64,000 bases of DNA from contig CAWHZU010000019.1 in NCBI GenBank assembly GCA_963833885.1, forward strand, positions 248,001-312,000, given 5' to 3'. The notes below the pieces were generated by a model. It had not been told where the DNA came from, did no database searches, and saw only the letters and a list, made by a program, of their open reading frames with translations. The position numbers and the translations under genes were made by a program. How positions within the stretch are numbered: the stretch's first letter is position 1; every line of letters starts with the position of its first letter. This document shows positions 35,479 through 44,813 of this stretch, piece after piece. This DNA comes from JASHPR01 sp963833885. Its GTDB lineage: Bacteria; Actinomycetota; Actinomycetes; Streptosporangiales; Streptosporangiaceae.

Positions 35479-38349
35479 ATGGGAGATGAGAACAACAGGC
35501 CGCCGTTGGAGAGACGCGTGCCGGGTGCTACGCGTGCAGGGCCGGCAGAGCCGGACCGGCGGAGGCCGCCTGAGTTGCCGGAGTCATTCCGGCGACGGAT
35601 ACAGGCCGTAGTGAGCGCTGCCCACGCGCAGGCTGAGCGGGAGCGGGAAGCGCAGCGCGAGCAAGAGGCCAAGAGCAAGTCAGCGGCATCGCCAGACCGG
35701 CCGGGCGGTGCCAAGGCGTGGGCGCCCTCGCACGCGCGAGACGGTGGCGCGGCCGGTGGTTCGAAGCTCCACGGTGGGCTGCTACGCGCGGTGCTGCCCG
35801 GTTCATCGCGCGGCCAGCAGGAGCACCTGTCAGACGAGGATTCGGAGTTCGATACCGCACCGCTGCCCCGCCTGACCGCATCGGGGGCCATTGCCAGCCC
35901 GGATGTCAAGAACCCGCAGTCGAATGGCGCCGTAAAGCCGGGGCACGCCGCAGAGCCAAAGCCCGCCAGCAAACCGGACCGAGAGCACCCGGCCGGGCGG
36001 GACCGGGGGATTCGGGATAAGCGCAGCGCCAGGCAGGCACGTGCCGCCCAGCGCAAAGGTGCCGCGCCGCAGTGGCAAGCAGCCGAACAGGAGCTTGAAC
36101 GCGCCGCCGCTGAGGAACGCTTCAGGCAAGAAAAGGAACACGCCGCACAACTCGAGCGTGAACGTAAGGTAGCCGAGGAACGCGCCAGGCAAGAAAAGGA
36201 GCGGGTGGCCGGCGAGGAACGCGCACGGCAGGAGCAAGAACGCGCCGCCGAGCGGGAACGGGCCGCCGAGCGGGAACGCGCCGCCGCCGAAGAACGTGCC
36301 CGCCAGGAACAGGAACGCACCCGGCTGGAGCAGGAACGCGCAGCTCAGGAACGCGCCCGCCAGGAACAGGAACGCGCCCGCCAGGAACAAGAACGCGCCG
36401 CGCAAATCGAGCGTGAGCGCGCGGCCGCCGAGGAACGCGTCCGGCTAGAGCAGGAACGCGCAGCTCAGGAACGCGCCCGCCAGGAACAGGAACGCGCCCG
36501 CCTGGAACAGGAACGCGAGGCCAGGCACCAGCAGAAGCTGGCGGCCAAGCGTGACCGCGTCACCCAGCGCGAGCAGTCCGCGCAGCAGAGACGGGTCGCC
36601 CGGGAAGAGCTGGCGCGCGCGTTGCAGGAACGCGCCCGCGAGGAACGGGAACGGCTTGCTAAGGAACGCGCAGAGCGGGAGCGGGCTCGGCTGGAGGAAG
36701 AGCGCGCCGCACAGGAACGCTCCCGGCAAGAAGAAGAGCGGGAGCGCATCCGCCTGGAGCAGGAACTCGAAGACCGGGAGTGGGCCGCGCTGAAGCGCGC
36801 CCGGCAGGAGCGAGAACGCGCGGAACAGGAAGTCGCCCGCCGACTGCAAGAGCTCAAGCAACAGCCGGGAGCCGCGCCCAAGCCCGACCGCGCGGACGGG
36901 CCGGGCGCGCAGGTACCGGGCACGCCACTGCCGGTCAGCGCCGCGCAGCCACAGCCGGCGCCGCAGCCCGACCCAGCACCGCCGGCCAGCGCAGCACAAC
37001 CCGAACCCACGCCACAGCCCGACCTCGCTCCCCCGGTCCGTGCTGCCCAGCCCGCGCCCACACCGCAGCCCGACCCAGCACCCCCCATCCCCACCGCGCA
37101 ACCCAAGCCGGCACCACAGCCCGACCCGGCTCCCCCGGTCCGCGCTGGGCAGCCCGCGCCCACACCGCAGCCCGACCCAGCACCCCCGCCCCGTGCTGCC
37201 CAGCCCGAGGCCACACGTGCGCCCGACGCCGCACCGGCACCCGAGCGCGCCGCGCAGCCAAGGCCCACGCCGCCCGAGCGCGCGCCGCAGCCCGCGGAAC
37301 GCCGGCTCGCCGCTGTTTCGCCGGCTCCCGAGAAACAGGCCGTCCAGCCTAAGACGCCAACCCAGCCCAAAACGCCCACCCAGCTCAAGGCGGCCGTCCA
37401 GCCTAAGACGCCCACCCAGCCCAAAACGCCCACCCGGCCCAAGCCGGCCGCCCGGCCCAAGGCGCCCACCCAGCCCAAGCCGGGCGTGCGGGAAAGGCCG
37501 GGCAGGCGCCGTTACCGGGGACCGGCGCTCGTTGCGGCGGCGGCCGTCCTGGTGGCGGCGGGGTGGCTGGTATTCGATCGGTCCCCGCATCACCCTGTGC
37601 CTGCCGCCTCGCACGGCCCCAAGCTGACCCCTGCTCAGATGACCACGGCAACCCGCAACCGGGCGGCGGCCTGGGTCGCCCAGCAGGTGAACTCCAGCGT
37701 CCAGGTGTCCTGCGATCCGTCGATGTGCTCGGCGCTCAAGGCGCACGGGGTACGAAACCTGCTCGCGCTGGAGCCGAAGGCACCCAACCCGGCGGGCTCG
37801 ATCGTCGTCGCAACGGCACTCATCCGAAGCGAGTTCGTCGACGTCGCCAGCTACGCGCCCGGGGTGATCGCGAGCTTCGGCACGGGCAGCGGCCGGATCG
37901 ACATCCGGCAGGCCTCACAGGGCGGACCGGCTGCGTTCGAGAAGGCGCTCCAGACCGATGAGCAGCAGCGGAAGACTGTCGAGAACACGCTCGCAAACAG
38001 CCTGCAGATCGTGGCGACGTCCAAGGCCCGCAAGGAGCTCGCCGGCGGTCAGGTCGACGCGCGGCTGGGCACCCTGATCGAGGGTATGGCAACGGAGCTG
38101 CCGCAGCCGGTGCACATTCTGGCGTTCGGCGACCTAGCCCCCGGCGCCACCGCGGGCCTCCCGCTCCGGTCGGCCACACTCATCGGCAGCCTGCCGACGT
38201 TGCGGGCGCTGCGTACCTTCGCGCTCGCCCAGAAGGGCAACTACTGCCCCACCTACACCGATCTGACCAAGGCCGGCAAGCAGCACGTGCTCGTCGTCGA
38301 GTTCAACGCGCCGAGCCCGCTCGAGCTGTTCAGCCCGCCGAGCCCCTGA
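35479..38349 (+). CDS. Large coiled-coil membrane protein with extracytoplasmic C-terminal domain
   Basis: I do not recognise a named family. From the ATG at 35479 it has 956 residues; the in-frame ATG at 35398 would add 27. Residues 1-190 are charged and disordered. Residues 195-465 are an uninterrupted Glu/Arg/Ala-rich coiled coil with near-exact internal repeats. Residues 465-610 are QPDPAPP-type repeats and 615-670 QPKTPT repeats. A membrane helix (ALVAAAAVLVAAGWLVF) lies near 682-700, followed by a 250-residue outer domain with a Cys pair (SCDPSMCSAL) and HILAFGDLAPGA. It diverges from the polysaccharide operon, so a scaffold role for the synthesis machinery is possible but unproven. Confidence 0.8.
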   Translation: MGDENNRPPLERRVPGATRAGPAEPDRRRPPELPESFRRRIQAVVSAAHAQAEREREAQREQEAKSKSAASPDRPGGAKAWAPSHARDGGAAGGSKLHGGLLRAVLPGSSRGQQEHLSDEDSEFDTAPLPRLTASGAIASPDVKNPQSNGAVKPGHAAEPKPASKPDREHPAGRDRGIRDKRSARQARAAQRKGAAPQWQAAEQELERAAAEERFRQEKEHAAQLERERKVAEERARQEKERVAGEERARQEQERAAERERAAERERAAAEERARQEQERTRLEQERAAQERARQEQERARQEQERAAQIERERAAAEERVRLEQERAAQERARQEQERARLEQEREARHQQKLAAKRDRVTQREQSAQQRRVAREELARALQERAREERERLAKERAERERARLEEERAAQERSRQEEERERIRLEQELEDREWAALKRARQERERAEQEVARRLQELKQQPGAAPKPDRADGPGAQVPGTPLPVSAAQPQPAPQPDPAPPASAAQPEPTPQPDLAPPVRAAQPAPTPQPDPAPPIPTAQPKPAPQPDPAPPVRAGQPAPTPQPDPAPPPRAAQPEATRAPDAAPAPERAAQPRPTPPERAPQPAERRLAAVSPAPEKQAVQPKTPTQPKTPTQLKAAVQPKTPTQPKTPTRPKPAARPKAPTQPKPGVRERPGRRRYRGPALVAAAAVLVAAGWLVFDRSPHHPVPAASHGPKLTPAQMTTATRNRAAAWVAQQVNSSVQVSCDPSMCSALKAHGVRNLLALEPKAPNPAGSIVVATALIRSEFVDVASYAPGVIASFGTGSGRIDIRQASQGGPAAFEKALQTDEQQRKTVENTLANSLQIVATSKARKELAGGQVDARLGTLIEGMATELPQPVHILAFGDLAPGATAGLPLRSATLIGSLPTLRALRTFALAQKGNYCPTYTDLTKAGKQHVLVVEFNAPSPLELFSPPSP
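36120..36510. repeat. Internal repeats in the coiled-coil coding region
   Basis: The DNA consists of degenerate units encoding EERARQEQERA-like heptad pairs. The longest near-exact match is 36321-36380 with 36441-36500, a 120-bp period. The array is in frame and codes for one long helix. Confidence 0.85.
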
Positions 38350-38360
38350 TCACAAGCGCC

Positions 38361-38376
38361 GCCCGGGCAGCCGGGC
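38361..38376. terminator. Short GC hairpin between convergent genes
   Basis: GCCCGG and CCGGGC pair perfectly around the loop GCAG, 12 bp past the stop of the coiled-coil gene and 25 bp from the convergent aldo/keto reductase stop. There is no U-tract; a weak bidirectional terminator is plausible. Confidence 0.45.
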
Positions 38377-38400
38377 AAGCACGGGGCGTCGCGTAACGGC

Positions 38401-39393
38401 CTATGTCCGCTCGCTGTCGAGCGCGGCCATCTGAGCGGCGTCGTAGCGGTCACCGGCGACCTGGTCCGGCGGTACCGCCGCCTCGAGGGCGGCGAGGTCG
38501 GCGGGATCCAGGCTCAGGGTAAGGGCGCCGACGGCCTCGGCCAGCCGGTCCCGCCGCTTGGTGCCGATCAGCGGAACGATGTCGGTGCCGCGGGACAGAA
38601 CCCACGCGATGGCCAGCTGCGCGGTTGTGACGCCGTGGGACTGCGCGATCTTCTCCAGCTCGGCCAGCAGGCCCAGGTTGCGCTCGAGGTTCTCGCCCTG
38701 GAACCGGGGGAACCTGGACCGCGGGTCGCCCGGCCCGATCTCGCGCGCGCTCGCGGTGGACAGCAGACCGCGAGACATCACCCCGTATGCGGTTACCCCG
38801 ATGCCCAGCTCGCGGACCGTCGGCAGGATCTGCGCCTCGATCCCGCGGCTCATCAGCGAGTACTCGATCTGCAGCGCGCTCACCGGGTGGACGGCGTGGG
38901 CCCGCCGGATGGTCGCGGCGCCCACCTCGGACAGGCCGAGGTACCGGACGAAACCGGCCTCGATCATCTCCGCGATCGCGCCGACCGTGTCCTCGATCGG
39001 GACCCGCGGGTCGAGCCGGGACGGCTGATACAGGTCGACGTAGTCGGTGCCGAGCCGCTGCAGCGAGTAGGCGAGCGAGTTCTTGGCCATGACCGGGCTG
39101 GTGTCGTGGCCGATGAACGCGCCGCGGGGATCCCGCTGGCCGCCGAACTTGACCTGGATGAACACACTGTCACGGGGCACGCCACGCAGGGCGTCGCGCA
39201 GCAGCATCTCGTTGTGGCCCGAGCCGTAGAAATCACCGGTGTCCAGCAGCGTGATCCCCGCGTCCAGGGCCGCCCGGATGGTGACGATGCTCTCGTTCTC
39301 GTCGGCCCGCCCGTAGATGCCGGACATGCCCAGCAGGCCGAGGCCGACCCTCGACACCTGAGGTCCTCCGCTGCCAAGCGGGACCGTCTCCAT
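38401..39393 (-). CDS. Aldo/keto reductase
   Basis: A 330-residue TIM-barrel NADPH-dependent oxidoreductase. The start is the ATG at 39393 behind GGAGGAG; an upstream in-frame codon at 39435 lacks a ribosome site. Of the usual tetrad, Asp and Tyr are in LLDTGDFYGSGHNE and Lys in IQVKFGG. Where many members have the catalytic His (YQHR) this one has DLYQPSRLD, so the tetrad may be incomplete. NADPH-binding features (GVMSRGLL, PLIGTKRRDRL) are intact. It stands alone, facing the amidohydrolase operon end. Confidence 0.9.
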   Translation of the reverse strand: METVPLGSGGPQVSRVGLGLLGMSGIYGRADENESIVTIRAALDAGITLLDTGDFYGSGHNEMLLRDALRGVPRDSVFIQVKFGGQRDPRGAFIGHDTSPVMAKNSLAYSLQRLGTDYVDLYQPSRLDPRVPIEDTVGAIAEMIEAGFVRYLGLSEVGAATIRRAHAVHPVSALQIEYSLMSRGIEAQILPTVRELGIGVTAYGVMSRGLLSTASAREIGPGDPRSRFPRFQGENLERNLGLLAELEKIAQSHGVTTAQLAIAWVLSRGTDIVPLIGTKRRDRLAEAVGALTLSLDPADLAALEAAVPPDQVAGDRYDAAQMAALDSERT

Positions 39394-39463
39394 GGGCTCC
39401 TCCATCCGCCATCGGCGGCTAGGTTGCTGACGCACAGGAGGCTACGGCCGGGATATTAGCCGG

Positions 39464-41140
39464 CTAACGCTCTGCTGCATAGACTCGCTCCCCGCCGACG
39501 TAGGTGAGGTCGACCGCCGCGCTGGCGATCTCGTCCGGCGGGCCCTCGAACGGGTCCCGGTCGAGAACGATCAGATCAGCGAGCTTACCGACCTCGACGG
39601 CGCCCGTCTCGTCCAGATGGTTCACGTATGCCGAACCGGCCGTGTACGCGGCCAGTGCCTCGCCGAGGCTGAGGCTCTGGCCGGGCAGGAGCGGCTCAGC
39701 ACCCGTTCGCGGCAGTGTTCTGGTCACCGCGACCTGAACGGCGCGCAGCGGGTTCGCGCTGCTCACCGCCCAGTCGCTGCCGCCTGCGAGGCGGGCGCCG
39801 GACCGGAGCAGGTCGCCGAACAGGTACTGCCGCGCGGCCCGCTGCGGCCCGATGAACGGGATCGTCAGGTTGTCCATCTGCGGCTCGTGCGCGGCCCAGA
39901 GCGCCTGCACGTTCGCGGTGACGCCGAGCGCGGCGAACCTCGGGATGTCGTCGGGGTGCATCACCTGAAGGTGGGCGATGTGATGCCGGTTGTCGTTCGC
40001 GCCGTTGGCGGCGCGCGCGGCCTCGAGGGCGTCCAGCGATTCCCGGACCGCGCGGTCACCGATCGCGTGCAGGTGCACCTGGAAACCGTGCGCGTCCAGC
40101 ACGGTCACGTACTCCCGCAGGGCCGCCGCGTCCACGTGGGACAGGCCCCGGTTCGCGGTCTGGCAGCCGCACATGTCGAGGTAGGGCTCGATCATCCCCG
40201 CGGTGAAGCTCTCCGCCACCCCGTCTTGCATGATCTTCACGGTGTTCGCGCGGAACCGGCCTGCCTGGCCCTCTTCCCGCCGGGCCAGGATCTCGGGCAG
40301 CTGCCCGCCGTCGCGGCCGCGGTCCCACCAGAGGGCACCTTGGACCCGGGCGGTCAGCGTCCCCGCCCTCGCCGCCGCCAGGTAGACCGGCAGCGGGTCG
40401 CCCGAGCCCAGGTAGTCGCCGACGATCGCGTCCTGCCAGGCGGTGATGCCACGCGCGTGCAGGTGCTCCTGGGCGAGCAGCAGCCCCCTGATCCGGTCGT
40501 CGAGCGACAGCGCGGGCAGATGCCGGCCCACCAGCGTGGCGGCTCCCTCGTGCAGGGTGCCCTGGGGAGAGCCGTCGGCGGCGCGCTCGATCCTGCCGTC
40601 TGGCGGGTCCGGCGTGGCGGCGTCGATGCCGGCTATCTCCAGCGCGCGGGAGCTGACCCAGGCTCCGTGGCCGTCACGGTTGGTGAGGTACACGGGCCGG
40701 CCGCCTGCCACCTGGTCGAGAAGCTCGCGGCTCGGCGTTCCGCGCTCGAACCACTCCATCCGCCAGCCGCTGCCCGCGACCCATTCCTTCTCGTCGAGCT
40801 GGGCTGCGTAGGCGCTGATCCTGGCGAGCGCGTCGTCCAGGCTGGCGGCGCCGATCAGGCTGCACCCGACCATAGTCACCCCCGCCCACGCGGGATGGAC
40901 GTGCGCGTCCTGGAATCCGGGCAGCAGCGCGCGGCCGCGCAGGTCCACCACCTCGGTCCGCCGGCCGATCAGGTCGCCGACGTCGCCGTCGGCGGCGCCG
41001 ACGGCCGCGATCCGGTCGCCTCGCACCGCGACCGCCTGCGGCCCCGGGCCGACCGGGACGACCCGGCGCCGGCCGGGGTCCGCGGGATCTGGGGTATAGA
41101 CCGCCCCGCCGGTGAAGATCACGTCGGCCTGCGCGCCCAT
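39464..41140 (-). CDS. Amidohydrolase (YtcJ-like)
   Basis: A 558-residue metal-dependent hydrolase. The metal-binding HxH is in GFQDAHVHPAW; a Lys in NTVKIMQDG, His in HLHAIGD and the HIAHLQVMHP segment complete the site, and an Asp lies in AGGSDWAV. The family (PF07969) hydrolyses amides or cyclic compounds; YtcJ-type members rarely have known substrates. The gene follows the ABC permease on the same strand after 146 bp, so the transporter may import its substrate. The ATG at 41140 follows a usable GAGAAAGGTGAG site. Confidence 0.9.
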   Translation of the reverse strand: MGAQADVIFTGGAVYTPDPADPGRRRVVPVGPGPQAVAVRGDRIAAVGAADGDVGDLIGRRTEVVDLRGRALLPGFQDAHVHPAWAGVTMVGCSLIGAASLDDALARISAYAAQLDEKEWVAGSGWRMEWFERGTPSRELLDQVAGGRPVYLTNRDGHGAWVSSRALEIAGIDAATPDPPDGRIERAADGSPQGTLHEGAATLVGRHLPALSLDDRIRGLLLAQEHLHARGITAWQDAIVGDYLGSGDPLPVYLAAARAGTLTARVQGALWWDRGRDGGQLPEILARREEGQAGRFRANTVKIMQDGVAESFTAGMIEPYLDMCGCQTANRGLSHVDAAALREYVTVLDAHGFQVHLHAIGDRAVRESLDALEAARAANGANDNRHHIAHLQVMHPDDIPRFAALGVTANVQALWAAHEPQMDNLTIPFIGPQRAARQYLFGDLLRSGARLAGGSDWAVSSANPLRAVQVAVTRTLPRTGAEPLLPGQSLSLGEALAAYTAGSAYVNHLDETGAVEVGKLADLIVLDRDPFEGPPDEIASAAVDLTYVGGERVYAAER

Positions 41141-41286
41141 GCGCTCACCTTTCTCCCGCTACGTCCCCGCCGCTTCTCCCCCCACGTCCCCGCCACCGCC
41201 CCTGCTGCCCACTGCGGTCACGGTGGTCCCATCATGCTGGTCGGCCACAGCGGTTCGGGCGCCGGCCCGGTCAGGCGGGGCGGATG

Positions 41287-42144
41287 TCACCGCTGCTGAT
41301 CGGTGCCGGACGTGATGTTCCACGGGATGAGCAGCCGCTCGGCGAGCGCGACCAGGCCGAAGGCGGCCAGTACCAGCAGGGACGAGGCGACCAGGGCCGC
41401 CCACAGCAAGGGGGTGTTGAACTGGTACGTCGAGTTGATGACCATGTAGCCCAGCCCGGTGTCGCTGCCAATCCACTCGACGATGATCGCGCCGACGACG
41501 CTGGCGCTCGCGGTGATGCGCAGCGCGGAGAACAGGTACGGCAGGGCGCTCGGCCACCGCAGCTTCCACAGCACGTCGGCGCGGCTGGCGTGCACGCTCT
41601 TGAACAGCTCGACAAGGGACGGGTCGATGGAGTCGAGGCCGCGCATCATGTTCACCAGCGTCGGGAAGAACGAGATGATCGCGGTCATCACGACCTTCGT
41701 GGTGAACCCGGTGCCCAGGGTGACGATCGCCACCGGGGCCAGGGCCACCAGCGGGATGCTCTGCAGGATGATCGCCAGCGGGTACAGCGCCCTGCGCGCG
41801 GGCCTGACGTGGACGAACCAGATGGACAGCGCCACCGCTAGCGCGTTCCCGATCGCGAACCCGGTCAGCGCCTGCAGGACCGTCGGCACCGTGTTGTCGC
41901 CGATCGTCGCCGCGTTGTCCCAGAACGTCCGAGCGATGAGCGTCGGCGAAGGAATGAAGTAAGGCTTCAGCCCGAAGATCGCGACGGCCGCCTGCCAGAT
42001 GCACAGCACAACCAGGATGACCCCGACCGGCAGCAGCCACCTGGTCAGGGCCGAACCGCGGCCCATCCGGCGGCCCCGCTCGGCCGGTCCCTGGTCCACG
42101 GCCTCGCGGCTTACGGCCGGCTGGTCAACGGACGAGGACTTCAC
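41287..42144 (-). CDS. ABC transporter permease (SsuC/TauC-like)
   Basis: A 285-residue permease with six helices after a polar N-terminus of about 33 residues, and the ATPase-docking segment VELFKSVHASRADVLWKL. It overlaps the end of the ATPase gene by 20 nt. Only one permease gene is present, so this transporter should use a homodimer, unlike the system at 16233-17866. Confidence 0.92.
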   Translation of the reverse strand: MKSSSVDQPAVSREAVDQGPAERGRRMGRGSALTRWLLPVGVILVVLCIWQAAVAIFGLKPYFIPSPTLIARTFWDNAATIGDNTVPTVLQALTGFAIGNALAVALSIWFVHVRPARRALYPLAIILQSIPLVALAPVAIVTLGTGFTTKVVMTAIISFFPTLVNMMRGLDSIDPSLVELFKSVHASRADVLWKLRWPSALPYLFSALRITASASVVGAIIVEWIGSDTGLGYMVINSTYQFNTPLLWAALVASSLLVLAAFGLVALAERLLIPWNITSGTDQQR

Positions 42145-42907
42145 GAAGGCGCCTCCTCAGCCGGAGGAACTCCGGCATCACCCGCATTGCCCCGGTCCTC
42201 GGCCTGGGCAGGTCTACCTCGATGCTCTCGACGATCGTTCCCGGACTCGCGCTCATGACATGAACCGTGTCGGAGAGATACACCGCCTCTTCGATGTTGT
42301 GCGTGACGAACAGGACCGAGTTCTGCTGTTCCTGCCAGATCCGCAGCAGCTCATCGTTCAGGATCTCCCGCTGGAACTCGTCAAGTGCGGAGAACGGCTC
42401 GTCCATGAGCAGGATCGACGGCTCGATGGCCAGCGCCCGCGCGATCGCCACGCGCTGGCGCATGCCGCCAGACAGCTGGGCGGGCCGCAGCCGCTCGCGC
42501 CCGTCGAGGCCGACCAGGGCGAGCAACTCGAGCGAGCGGGCGCGCCGCTCAGCCGCCGGCTGGCCGACGAGCTCGGCCAGCAGCTCGACGTTGTCCTGAA
42601 CGCAACGCCAGGGCAGCAGCGCGGGATCCTGGAAGACGAAGCCGAACCGGTGGGCGCGCTGCGCCTCGGTCGGCGAGCCGCCCTCGACGCGAACCGTCCC
42701 GCTGGTCGGCTCGAGGATGCCCGAGACGAGGCGCAGCAGGGTCGACTTGCCGCAGCCGGACGGCCCGATCAGGCTGGCGAAGCTGCCCTTGCGCAGCGTG
42801 AAGTTGACGCCATCGAGCGCGTGGACCGGGGGCCTGGTGGCGTACCGCAGGCCCGCGTCCTGCACTTCGACGATCAACTCGGGGTTCGCTCTCGCTGGGG
42901 GCTGCAT
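42125..42907 (-). CDS. ABC transporter ATPase (SsuB/TauB-like)
   Basis: A 260-residue ATPase with Walker A GPSGCGKST, Q-loop FVFQDPALLPW, signature LSGGMRQR, Walker B ILLMDEPFSALD and switch His in VTHNIEEA. It starts 3 bp after the binding-protein gene ends and overlaps the permease gene, so the three subunits are co-expressed. Confidence 0.94.
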   Translation of the reverse strand: MQPPARANPELIVEVQDAGLRYATRPPVHALDGVNFTLRKGSFASLIGPSGCGKSTLLRLVSGILEPTSGTVRVEGGSPTEAQRAHRFGFVFQDPALLPWRCVQDNVELLAELVGQPAAERRARSLELLALVGLDGRERLRPAQLSGGMRQRVAIARALAIEPSILLMDEPFSALDEFQREILNDELLRIWQEQQNSVLFVTHNIEEAVYLSDTVHVMSASPGTIVESIEVDLPRPRTGAMRVMPEFLRLRRRLREVLVR

Positions 42908-42910
42908 CGG

Positions 42911-43975
42911 TCAGCTGGGGGTGACCTTCGCGGCGCGCTGCAGGATCTCCTGGGTCATGGACTCCCCCACGGTGACCGGCTTCTTCAGCGAGTTCGCCGC
43001 CTCCGCCGTCTTGATGGCCTGGCCCCACACGCCCGTATCGATCCACAGCAGGCCGTGGGCCTTGGTCGCGGCCGAGGTGAGCATGGGAATCTGGGCCTGC
43101 ATCTGCAGCTTCTGCTGGGTTGCGTTCTGCCCGGACGGGTAGTCGTCGAGCGTCGTCGCCACCGCCACCGAGGGATGCGCGATCGCGTACGCCCAGGCCT
43201 CCTGCGATGCCTTGACGAATCTGGCGAGCATGTCGGGGCTGGACTTGATGGTGTCGTTCGTGGCAATGAGGTTGTCGCCGTACCCGGGCAGGCCGATGTC
43301 GGAGAACGAATAGCACCTGGTGCTGATGCCCTGCATCTTCAGCGCGATCGGCTCGTTGAACGCGTACGCCGTGTACGCGTCGATCTTGCCGAGCACCAGC
43401 GGCGTCGGGTCGTCGCCGACGACCTGCAGGTTGACCTTGTCGGCCGGCACCCCGTTGCTCTGCAGGATGCCCAGCACCTGCTGCCGGGCATCGTCCTGCA
43501 TGCCGATGGTCTTGCCCTCGAGATCCTTCACGCTGAAGATGTCGGACTTCGCAAGCACCATCAGGCAGCCGGGATTGGCCTGGAACGTCGCGCCGAAGCA
43601 CTTGTAGGGCACGCCCTGGGATATGCCGATCAGCACGTCGCTCGTTTCGGACACGAAGCCGATCTGGGCGCCGCCGTTGGCCACGACCGTCCTGGGATCC
43701 GTCGTCGCGCCGGCCGCGATGATGTTGACGTCGAGCCCGTACTTCGCGAAGTAGCCCTTCTTGGCCGCGACGTAGTAGCCGGCGAATTCGGCGTTGTTGA
43801 GATAGCTCTCCTGCAGGGAGACGTGAACCGTGCCTCCCGACGAGCTCGAGTTGGCCGACGACGCGGCCGAATTGCAGCCGGCCAGCAGTCCCCCGGCCGA
43901 CAGGACCCCGAGCGCAGCGCAGGCCTGCCCGGATCTGGTGAGAAAAGCCCGTCTGTTCAAGGAGCCCTGTGTCAT
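42911..43975 (-). CDS. ABC transporter substrate-binding lipoprotein (NMT1/THI5-like)
   Basis: A 354-residue binding protein from the ATG at 43975 (GAGGA upstream). The N-terminus has a twin-arginine-like SLNRRAFL and a lipobox LLAGC (Cys34), so it may be exported folded by Tat. The mature part has YYVAAKKGYFAKYGLDV, a DDPTPLVLGKIDAY segment and AFNEPIAL, matching NMT1/THI5-like proteins of pyrimidine, sulfonate or aromatic-acid transporters. It is more distant from the other three binding proteins of the window than they are from one another. Confidence 0.9.
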   Translation of the reverse strand: MTQGSLNRRAFLTRSGQACAALGVLSAGGLLAGCNSAASSANSSSSGGTVHVSLQESYLNNAEFAGYYVAAKKGYFAKYGLDVNIIAAGATTDPRTVVANGGAQIGFVSETSDVLIGISQGVPYKCFGATFQANPGCLMVLAKSDIFSVKDLEGKTIGMQDDARQQVLGILQSNGVPADKVNLQVVGDDPTPLVLGKIDAYTAYAFNEPIALKMQGISTRCYSFSDIGLPGYGDNLIATNDTIKSSPDMLARFVKASQEAWAYAIAHPSVAVATTLDDYPSGQNATQQKLQMQAQIPMLTSAATKAHGLLWIDTGVWGQAIKTAEAANSLKKPVTVGESMTQEILQRAAKVTPS

Positions 43976-44012
43976 GTTTCGTCCTCTTACTCGTGCCAGG
44001 TTGCCGGAACGA

Positions 44013-44810
44013 TCAGCGGTCCGCCGCATCGCGTTTACGCAGGAACTCCTTTAGCGGGATCTCCTGCCGCTGCTCCTCTTGCTCGCGATAGGCAGCGGTC
44101 GCGTTGAGCACTGTCGAGATCATGTAGTTCTCGTTGACCGCGCCCAGGAACCCCATCCGCTCGTAGGTGCGGTTCAGGGCGAGCTTGGTCAGCTTCATCG
44201 CCGTGGGCGGGATCGCCGCGAGCTGAGACGCGATCCGCACCGACTCCCCGTCGAGCTCGTCGGCGGCGACGACCGTGGTGACGATGCCGAGCTCGAGAGC
44301 CCTGGCCGCGTCGACGCTGTCGCCGCTCATCATCAGCAGCTTGGCCGCCTTCATGCCGATGACCCACGGAAGCATGGCCGCCCCCGGGCCGCCGGCGTGC
44401 CGGATCTCCGGCAGGCCGAACTTCGCATCCGAGGAGGCCACGGTGACGTCAGCCAGCAGCGACAGCTCCAGAGCCCCGCCGAGGTTGTAGCCGCGGACCG
44501 CAGCCACATACGGCTTGGCACTCCGCCAGATGCCGAGGAAGATGTCCCAGTCCTCGACGAACCGGCCCGCCCACGTCTCGACCGGCAGCGTACCCTCCTC
44601 AGCCTCGGCCTTGAGGTCGAAGCCGGACGAGAACGCGCGGCCGGCGCCGGTGAGGATCACCGCGCGCACCGCCGGGTCCCGTTCCAGCCGATCGGTGGCG
44701 GCGGCGAAGTCGTCGAGCAGCTCGCGGTTTATCGCGTTCAGGACGTGCGGCCGGTTCAGCGTGATCCTGCCGACGCCCTCGGCGGGGAAGTCAACCTCGG
44801 CGGCACCCAA
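44013..44810 (-). CDS. Enoyl-CoA hydratase/isomerase family protein
   Basis: A 265-residue crotonase-fold protein. Typical elements are LNRPHVLNAINREL, SSGFDLKAEAE (oxyanion-hole loop A/S-G-x-D-L), GYNLGGALELSLLADV (second oxyanion Gly) and FGLPEIRHAGGPG. The usual hydratase Glu144 equivalent is present in ALELS; the second position reads PEIRH. It starts at a TTG at 44810, four bases after the GntR stop. The context (ABC importer, CoA ligases) favours degradation of an imported acid through CoA thioesters. Confidence 0.9.
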   Translation of the reverse strand: MGAAEVDFPAEGVGRITLNRPHVLNAINRELLDDFAAATDRLERDPAVRAVILTGAGRAFSSGFDLKAEAEEGTLPVETWAGRFVEDWDIFLGIWRSAKPYVAAVRGYNLGGALELSLLADVTVASSDAKFGLPEIRHAGGPGAAMLPWVIGMKAAKLLMMSGDSVDAARALELGIVTTVVAADELDGESVRIASQLAAIPPTAMKLTKLALNRTYERMGFLGAVNENYMISTVLNATAAYREQEEQRQEIPLKEFLRKRDAADR

Positions 44811-44813
44811 TGC

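Noticed and set aside
36120..36510. Regularly repeated DNA that could suggest a CRISPR array or minisatellite
   Set aside because: The units are contiguous without spacers, stay in one frame and encode a coiled coil within a long ORF.
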